From positions 3,621,501-3,685,500 of the forward strand of contig NZ_CP083757.1 of the NCBI RefSeq assembly GCF_020149935.1: a DNA stretch of 64,000 bases, read 5' to 3'. How positions within the stretch are numbered: position 1 is the stretch's first letter; each line of letters begins with the position of its first letter. The position numbers and the translations under genes are program-made. Origin of the DNA: Marinilongibacter aquaticus (GTDB taxonomy: Bacteria; Bacteroidota; Bacteroidia; Cytophagales; Spirosomataceae). This document shows, one piece after another, positions 43,257-48,438 of this stretch. Under the pieces are notes generated by a model. It had not been told where the DNA came from, did not search any database, and was given only the letters and a program-made list of their open reading frames with translations.

Positions 43257-43267
43257 AGGGCAAAAGT
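43257..43267 (-). promoter_or_regulatory. Late promoter candidate (TACTTTTGCCCT), copy 3
   Basis: The 11-mer ACTTTTGCCCT is preceded here by T and so gives a full TAnnTTTG box (TACTTTTG, 43261-43268). It lies just downstream of the 43276 gene and would drive the head operon. Confidence 0.55.
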
Positions 43268-43275
43268 ATTTTTCG

Positions 43276-43824
43276 TCATTTTTTGTGCGGATAGCTATCC
43301 AATACTTTTTGCAGTTTCAAATCGCCAACAGTTTTGAGCTCCTTTTTTATCAGGGCACCGTATTTTTTATGAATGAAGCGGCGGTAGTACTCGCCGTCCA
43401 CATCTACTTCGTACAACGAGTACCGCTCAAAGAAATCTTCCACTGCAGCATGATACGATGGAGCGAATGTAAAGCGGCCACGGCAGAAGTTCATCAATGC
43501 AAGTTCGAACACCGAATCCAGCATCATCGAAAGGGCTAGGAGGTGATGTTGCGTTAGGAACTCGCGTTTGAAACGGAACGTGATGTCAATCTTGAGGATA
43601 TCATAGTCGCTCACGTCCTTTTCATATTCATCCACTGGTAGATCGCTGCCCACAAAGGGGATTGCACTCGCAACGGATACAAACATACGTCCGAGCCAAT
43701 GGCGTTTCTCGATTACGGGCGATGGGCCCAGATTGTATGGATGGAGTAGGTATTGCTTTATGACTTTACGGACAGGGATTTCAATGGTTTGCTTCACGTA
43801 GTCTGAAAATGGGATGTTTACCAA
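43276..43824 (-). CDS. Hypothetical phage protein, 182 aa
   Basis: Starts at TTG (43824, VNIPFSDYVKQTIEIPVRK); no ATG is available until far downstream. Helical C-terminal half (EDFFERYSLYEVDVDGEYYR), one run of His/Leu (LTQHHLLALSMML). No family recognised. The start codon is inside a TAATTTTG box, so either translation begins on a leaderless mRNA or the promoter reading is wrong. Confidence 0.5.
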   Translation of the reverse strand: MVNIPFSDYVKQTIEIPVRKVIKQYLLHPYNLGPSPVIEKRHWLGRMFVSVASAIPFVGSDLPVDEYEKDVSDYDILKIDITFRFKREFLTQHHLLALSMMLDSVFELALMNFCRGRFTFAPSYHAAVEDFFERYSLYEVDVDGEYYRRFIHKKYGALIKKELKTVGDLKLQKVLDSYPHKK

Positions 43825-43837
43825 AATTACAAAATTA
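43822..43837 (-). promoter_or_regulatory. Tandem TAATTTTG boxes
   Basis: Two back-to-back copies of CAAAATTA (TAATTTTG on the minus strand) at 43822-43829 and 43830-43837, both matching TAnnTTTG. The inner one overlaps the TTG start of the 182-aa gene. Confidence 0.4.
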
Positions 43838-43955
43838 CAGCCAATTATTCGTCATGACCGCAGGAGTAGAATTTTAGTATTCTAACGAATGACAAACTTA
43901 AAGCCTTTGAAGCATTTGCCGTGTGAATAGATAGCCATGTTACATTGCAGTATAA

Positions 43956-44414
43956 TTACCAATATTCTATTTGTGAATTTATCTCAACATTTCCACGATC
44001 GTGATGCACGATGGTATCATGTTTTATTTGGAAAGTGACAATTCGTTTGGCCTTCTCGCTACCATTATCGAAGTACACGGTTAATTGAGCCATTCTCCCC
44101 TGGTAATCAGCTACGGAAGTACTAAACCTTGGGAACCTGCTATTACGTTCTTTTTCCATATCCAAAATGATCCCAGTTTTTTCTTTCACGCATTCGAAAA
44201 TAATCCTCTCCAATCGTTCATTTATTCTGGATCCTAGTTTTTCGAAATTCAAAAAATCATCGGACAACCCTTCAAAATTATACTTACGATTCAGGTCTTG
44301 AACCGAATCTTTTAAATAACTCGATTGCAGTCTTTTGTGCTCGTTTTCGGTCAGCGTGAATTCAATGACCTGCCTAGGTTCGTTTTCCAATAGTCTTCTG
44401 AAGTTATATTCCAT
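43956..44414 (-). CDS. Hypothetical protein, 152 aa
   Basis: Starts MEYNFRRLLENEPRQVIEF. Helical first half with charged residues, then a beta part (MAQLTVYFDNGSEKAKRIVTF). No family recognised. It overlaps the preceding gene by 11 bp and ends the early operon that comes from 53.5 kb; 130 bp without a gene follow. Confidence 0.6.
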   Translation of the reverse strand: MEYNFRRLLENEPRQVIEFTLTENEHKRLQSSYLKDSVQDLNRKYNFEGLSDDFLNFEKLGSRINERLERIIFECVKEKTGIILDMEKERNSRFPRFSTSVADYQGRMAQLTVYFDNGSEKAKRIVTFQIKHDTIVHHDRGNVEINSQIEYW

Positions 44415-44895
44415 TAATTTGTTCCCTGTTATTCCAAAGTCCTTCTAATTTGTCTTCACGATCTTGGGTCATCTGGACACTACAAGTGTAGCACTTGGCA
44501 ACATGATGTCCATTTTTATCTCGACCTTGATACGGTTTTTTACCGCAGAATGGACAGGCGTGAAGCTTTGTTGTATCCAATGCTTTAAGGGCGTTCAGTC
44601 TATCAATTTCGGCAGCTATCAACGCACCCGCTTTTTGAAGTTCTCTAATACGATTTTCAGGAGTTGGTTTCCACCATGTAGATTCAAATGGCCAGATCGG
44701 TGGCGTATTATTATAACCTGGCGAAGTCGTTCGTCTGTAAAGTTCGGCAGAAGCATAGGCGGCGGCTGCGTGTGCTAAATCACCTGTATCATGCCTTGCA
44801 TCGTGTTCTGGTGTCCAACCCTCTTTTTCAATTTGTCGCTGCCTTTCTTCGGCAATCAGTTCAATTCCAGTTTTCATCATCTTGTTCAAAGTCAT
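44404..44895 (-). CDS. Fusion of a conserved phage helical domain with a Lar-like zinc ribbon
   Basis: 163 aa. Residues 8-105 follow a pattern known to me from many phages: IELIAEERQRQIEKEGWTP, then EHD, LAHAAAAYA, WWKP and KAGALIAAEIDRL; its function is unknown, possibly a MazG-like all-alpha fold. Residues 113-160 are a zinc ribbon with CPFCG ... C..C and a final WNNR, as in Lar restriction-alleviation proteins that protect phage DNA. A fusion of the two would place nucleotide handling and anti-restriction in one chain. The leader carries a CCGCC hairpin. Confidence 0.7.
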   Translation of the reverse strand: MTLNKMMKTGIELIAEERQRQIEKEGWTPEHDARHDTGDLAHAAAAYASAELYRRTTSPGYNNTPPIWPFESTWWKPTPENRIRELQKAGALIAAEIDRLNALKALDTTKLHACPFCGKKPYQGRDKNGHHVAKCYTCSVQMTQDREDKLEGLWNNREQINGI

Positions 44896-44928
44896 ATTTT
44901 GTTAGTTTATACCGCCAAGGCGGCGGGT

Positions 44929-45168
44929 CTAATGTTCATTGGCCGAAGATACACTTTTCAATTTGTAGATTTTGCAGGGGTAGGTTTGGGCTTTCTCTGC
45001 AGCGATAAAATCGGCCACGCGTTCAAAAACATTCCCATTCACATCAACCCATATCCACTGCTCACCACCTCTTGATTTTTCGGGCAGTTTTCGAGGGACT
45101 TTGTTTATCCAATCTTGCTTACTTTGCAACTCTAAAATAAGCTCACCTTTTACTATTATTTCTTCCAT
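44929..45168 (-). CDS. Hypothetical protein, 79 aa
   Basis: Starts MEEIIVKGELILELQSKQDW. Beta-rich, with GGEQWIWVDVNGNVFERVADF (about 34-54), a pattern I associate with small Bacteroidota phage proteins of unknown role. The stop is followed by the CCGCCTTGGCGG hairpin in front of the Lar fusion. Confidence 0.65.
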   Translation of the reverse strand: MEEIIVKGELILELQSKQDWINKVPRKLPEKSRGGEQWIWVDVNGNVFERVADFIAAEKAQTYPCKIYKLKSVSSANEH

Positions 45169-45233
45169 ATTATCTCGTTGATTTTAAGTTATGGTAAGCA
45201 TGGACTTAGAAACAAAGTCCATGCTTGTTAAAT

Positions 45234-45635
45234 TTAATTGGCTTCCGTTATTGGTAGGCTTGCTTCGGTAGGAATATAGATTTTATCGCCTTTCCCTGTT
45301 CGTATTGCATCTATTTTCAGGTACTCCAGGTATTCTTTGTTTCCCTTCATCGATTCACCAATTATTTTGTTGGCTTCTGCAACACCTTTGGCTCTTTCGA
45401 TTTCGGCTTGTGCTTCTGCTTTTGCAATTTTTACCTTGGCCTCAGCCTGTAAAGTAGCCGCTTCGTTTTCAGCTTTTGCTTGTTCGATCATCGCCTTTTT
45501 AGAACTTTCGGCTTCGATTAAAATCGACTTTCCACGGTTTTCGGCATCTTTATAGGCTTGCTGTCTGTTGAAATCCCAACAAGAAGTCAACGTGAATAAC
45601 ATTGTTGCCAATAGAGCAAAACTTACTTTTTTCAT
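45234..45635 (-). CDS. Lipoprotein with SPFH-like coiled coil
   Basis: 133 aa. Lipoprotein signal peptide MKKVSFALLATMLFTLTSC with lipobox LTSC, so the mature N-terminal Cys would be lipidated. The rest is a long Ala/Glu/Lys coiled coil (AEAKVKIAKAEAQAEIERAKGVAEANK), the signature of the helical part of band-7/prohibitin-like proteins without the SPFH head. Phage lipoproteins of this size may act in superinfection exclusion; not shown. The ATG at 45635 is chosen because it gives the signal peptide. Confidence 0.7.
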   Translation of the reverse strand: MKKVSFALLATMLFTLTSCWDFNRQQAYKDAENRGKSILIEAESSKKAMIEQAKAENEAATLQAEAKVKIAKAEAQAEIERAKGVAEANKIIGESMKGNKEYLEYLKIDAIRTGKGDKIYIPTEASLPITEAN

Positions 45636-45711
45636 AATTATGAATTTTGAATTAATGGGTACTCTAAGTTTTCCCCTTCCCTTTAAACCCGTATACATAC
45701 TTTAGACGGCT

Positions 45712-45933
45712 TTACTCACCACCAACCGAAATCATAGACTCAGTACCTACTAGCACATCATCCAATTCAAACATGGGGTCGTTTTCCGATTCCGGTTAGA
45801 AATTTTCAACGGTGACAGAGAAGCATTCTAGACTGTCTCTTATTTTGTTTTCACATAAATCTTGTACCTGTGAGACTGTCATATTTTCAGGCACATATGC
45901 TTCATACATGGCGATTACTATAATTTTTTTCAT
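45712..45933 (-). pseudogene. Small gene with an in-frame stop
   Basis: ATG at 45933 begins MKKIIVIAMYEAYVPENMTV and stops at TAA (45796-45798) after 45 codons. The same frame continues for 27 more sense codons (PESENDPMFELDDVLVGTES...) to TAA at 45712-45714. The composition stays protein-like after the first stop, so this is probably one 73-codon gene broken by a nonsense change, or a 45-aa protein with a fossil tail. Upstream lies the second CCGCC hairpin. Confidence 0.6.
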
Positions 45934-45965
45934 ATTTTGTTTTTATGCCGCCAAGGCGGCGGTTG

Positions 45966-46337
45966 TTACATCAAACTAAAATCGCAGTAAAGGTCGAGGT
46001 GCACATTTGCGACAAGACGCACCGCTTCTCTTGTCGGAAAAACGAGGCGGGAGCCGACATACGAAAACCGGTTAACGAAGTCGTAGTCGTAGTACGAGAA
46101 CTCGGAGGCCGCACCATCCGAAAGGAAGAACCATGCGTGATATTTTCTTTGGCTTCCATTCGTCCAATCGAGTGTTCTTCCTGATTGCTTCCAAGCTGCA
46201 CGGCTCAATACCGACAGTTTATAGAATGCGGTGATTGCTTTTCCTTCTGCTTCTTCCAGCATCGATACGTCCGGCAAGGCTGAAGGGTCAAGGCCGACGA
46301 ATTCTGCAGCCAATTCAAATGTTTCCAGTATTTCCAT
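45966..46337 (-). CDS. Variable-region protein A (DGR-target-like), 123 aa
   Basis: Starts MEILETFELAAEFVGLDPSA. The N-terminal 65 residues are helical. Residues about 70-98 (KYHAWFFLSDGAASEFSYYD to SYVGSRL) resemble the C-type-lectin-like end of hypervariable phage proteins and are encoded by an 87-bp cassette shared with the next gene upstream. The two cassettes differ at 18 bases, all at codon positions 1 or 2. It starts 1 bp after the stop of protein B. No function is proven; ligand-binding display is inferred. Confidence 0.7.
   Translation of the reverse strand: MEILETFELAAEFVGLDPSALPDVSMLEEAEGKAITAFYKLSVLSRAAWKQSGRTLDWTNGSQRKYHAWFFLSDGAASEFSYYDYDFVNRFSYVGSRLVFPTREAVRLVANVHLDLYCDFSLM
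46044..46130 (-). repeat. Variable cassette copy A (VR-like)
   Basis: 87 bp, aligned without gaps to 46414-46500. 29 codons, 13 of them different, with every third base identical. The 3' end in coding sense is a 21-bp identical block (TCGTATGTCGGCTCCCGCCTC counted in two parts: TCGTATGTC and GGCTCCCGCCTC), GC-rich like a DGR mutagenic-homing boundary. Confidence 0.85.
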
Positions 46338-46338
46338 T

Positions 46339-46779
46339 TCAGTTTATTAATTGATTGTACAGGGCAAGAAATTGATTTCCCACATATTTTGCCTTTTCTT
46401 CCGAGCTAAGACAGAGGCGGGAGCCGACATACGAAATCGAGCGAACGCAGCTGAAGTCGTTGAACGAGAACCCGGAGCCCGAACCAGACGAATTGAAGAA
46501 TGGGTAGTGTTTATATACATTGCTGTTGCCGTAATCCATCCATTCACCGCCGTTAACGGCCTTTGTCACCATTGTCAGTTTGGAATATGCCAGTTCATGG
46601 GATTCCAAGCCGGCTCTTGTTTCCAGCCATTTTTCATAGTCCACACCGAGAAATGAAAATGCATCTTCTACCGTCTCTATGGCTCGGTAGTCATGCATAT
46701 TCCTTTTGATCTCGGCCACCTGCTCTTTGGTGAGTCTGATCTCGACATTATTCCCGTTGAATTGAATTGTTGTTTTCAT
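46339..46779 (-). CDS. Variable-region protein B (DGR-target-like), 146 aa
   Basis: Starts MKTTIQFNGNNVEIRLTKEQ. Helical N-terminal part with a short beta start, then residues about 92-125 (YKHYPFFNSSGSGSGFSFND to SYVGSRL) with the cassette shared with protein A, then a conserved-type tail LCLSSEEKAKYVGNQFLALY. The tail and the N-terminal parts of A and B are diverged, in contrast to the cassette. It follows the cytosine methyltransferase gene by 11 bp in the early operon. Confidence 0.72.
   Translation of the reverse strand: MKTTIQFNGNNVEIRLTKEQVAEIKRNMHDYRAIETVEDAFSFLGVDYEKWLETRAGLESHELAYSKLTMVTKAVNGGEWMDYGNSNVYKHYPFFNSSGSGSGFSFNDFSCVRSISYVGSRLCLSSEEKAKYVGNQFLALYNQLIN
46414..46500 (-). repeat. 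Variable cassette copy B (VR-like)
   Basis: Partner of 46044-46130. Variable codons in B/A order include TTC/TAC, AAC/TAC, AGC/GAC, TGC/TTC, CGC/AAC and ATT/TTT; of the 18 differing positions, 12 have A in one copy, as expected if an A-containing template was mutated. Confidence 0.85.
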
Positions 46780-46790
46780 ATTTTGTTAAT

Positions 46791-48383
46791 CTATGCCACG
46801 CGAGCGGCGGTTTTCATTTGTTTGCTTATTTCCAGATTGGACATGGCGATGGCCATTACTACATTTTTTTCAACTGCATTTCCGATGCATTTCTTTTGAT
46901 CCGTTTGGTTGCCAACCATTCGGTAGTCCTCTGGGAATCCCATTATTTTCAGCAATTCCCTCACCCGAAGCATCCGCATCTTTATATCGACGATGTTGTA
47001 TTCGGCCATCAAATATTTTATATTCTTCATCCCGGGGCTGTCGCTTTCGTAAATAGCGATGTCGAAATGGCCACTGCTGGCCGTGATCAGGTAGGGTGGG
47101 GATTTGTCCATTCGGGCAATCAAAGTGAAGCAAGGCCGTTCAATGCTCCAATTGTGGCCACCATATTGCGGATTAAGCAGAAACGTGCGGCACACGCTCT
47201 GTTTTGGGTTGCTCAAAACCGTTGGGTTTGGCAGGTCTAGCCCACGGTTTTTCTGTCCGCTTGAATATTGACTCGTGATGAATCCGATCCCGTCTTTCGT
47301 GCGAACGGTCGGGCTTGGTTCGTCCATTCCCGTGCAGAAGCCATTTCCGTAGTAGTGCTGAAGGAAATTCGCGGAAACCATCGAATGGTGGTCCTTGCAT
47401 GTCACAGTACCGGCAGGTGCTTCGATGCTTATATTCTTGCCTTCTGGGCTGCCACTATAATACTTTGAAATGAAAACCGTACCAAGCCTATTCTGACAGG
47501 CTACCGTGGGGCATGGCTCATTGATTCCCGGAGGAAAGTGCTTTCCATTTGAATTCGTGGAATTATATTTCAAAATAAAGCTTTCGTCGCCGTCCGCGAC
47601 AAATTTCACCAATCCCGCATATATACGCTGCAATGTGGCTTCAACGAGCGGTTTCTTTCGCGTGAAAATACTCTCGCCTTCGTCCTTGAAATCGAGACAA
47701 TTCTTCACCGCTTTCCACGGTTTCAGATTCGGTATATCGGCCTTTTTGCCGGGTTTTATATGTGTTTGCTTTGGCCAAGCCAAGAAAATGGGGTCTTTGG
47801 CAAAGATGCCGAAAAGGCGGTTCCGACTTGTGTACGCACCGTAGTTTGCAGCGTTCAGTTCTTTCCAATCATCTTTGTATCCACGGGCACATATTCTCTT
47901 ACGCCAAGCCAACCAGTCTTTTCCTTTCTTTCTGCTTATCGGCTTGCCGTTCCTGTCGAGCGGCCCCCAGCACATGAATTCCACCACGTTTTCGATCATG
48001 ATCAAAAATGGGTCCAGTGAGTCTATATAGCGGAAAAGATGATTGGCCAGGGTGCGGCTGTCCGCATCTCGGGGTTGTCCGCCTTTTGCCTTGCTGAAAT
48101 TCGTGCATTCCAAGCTGGCCCACAGGATCAGTTTGGCCTTCGCATATTTCCGGCGTGCAGCAGCAACTACCTTCTGTAGTTCGAAGAGATCGAGAGTACG
48201 AATGTCTTCCTCGAAGTGCTGCACCTCCGGATGGTTTAGCCAGTGGCTTTTTATCGCCTTGGGGTCGTGATTTACGGCCGCGATCACCTTGTACCCCGGC
48301 ACGCTGCTGAAAGCCAAGGTGGTGCCACCAAAACCGCAAAAGAGGTCAACGATGATGTATTGTACATCCTTACTTTTTGTCAT
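46791..48383 (-). CDS. DNA (cytosine-5) methyltransferase
   Basis: 530 aa. Motif I VDLFCGFGGTTLAF (12-25), catalytic cysteine C93 in SLECTNFS (motif IV, with SLEC instead of the usual PC or SPEC), ENV at 131-133 (motif VI), TSRNRLFGIF (motif VIII) and GNAVEKNV (motif X). The target-recognition part (about 270-430) contains several similar units with EPCPTV, APAGTVTCKD, EPSPTVRTKD and PNPTVL, pointing to internal duplications. It may protect phage DNA from host restriction. The repeated 13-mer lies upstream of the ATG. Confidence 0.93.
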   Translation of the reverse strand: MTKSKDVQYIIVDLFCGFGGTTLAFSSVPGYKVIAAVNHDPKAIKSHWLNHPEVQHFEEDIRTLDLFELQKVVAAARRKYAKAKLILWASLECTNFSKAKGGQPRDADSRTLANHLFRYIDSLDPFLIMIENVVEFMCWGPLDRNGKPISRKKGKDWLAWRKRICARGYKDDWKELNAANYGAYTSRNRLFGIFAKDPIFLAWPKQTHIKPGKKADIPNLKPWKAVKNCLDFKDEGESIFTRKKPLVEATLQRIYAGLVKFVADGDESFILKYNSTNSNGKHFPPGINEPCPTVACQNRLGTVFISKYYSGSPEGKNISIEAPAGTVTCKDHHSMVSANFLQHYYGNGFCTGMDEPSPTVRTKDGIGFITSQYSSGQKNRGLDLPNPTVLSNPKQSVCRTFLLNPQYGGHNWSIERPCFTLIARMDKSPPYLITASSGHFDIAIYESDSPGMKNIKYLMAEYNIVDIKMRMLRVRELLKIMGFPEDYRMVGNQTDQKKCIGNAVEKNVVMAIAMSNLEISKQMKTAARVA

Positions 48384-48396
48384 TTTATTGATATAC

Positions 48397-48409
48397 TTTG
48401 ATTAACTAC
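48397..48409 (-). promoter_or_regulatory. Repeated 13-mer GTAGTTAATCAAA, copy 3
   Basis: Third identical copy, 13 bp upstream of the methyltransferase ATG at 48383. Confidence 0.4.
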
Positions 48410-48438
48410 CTATGAAATATCTCGCAGAAAAACGGATT

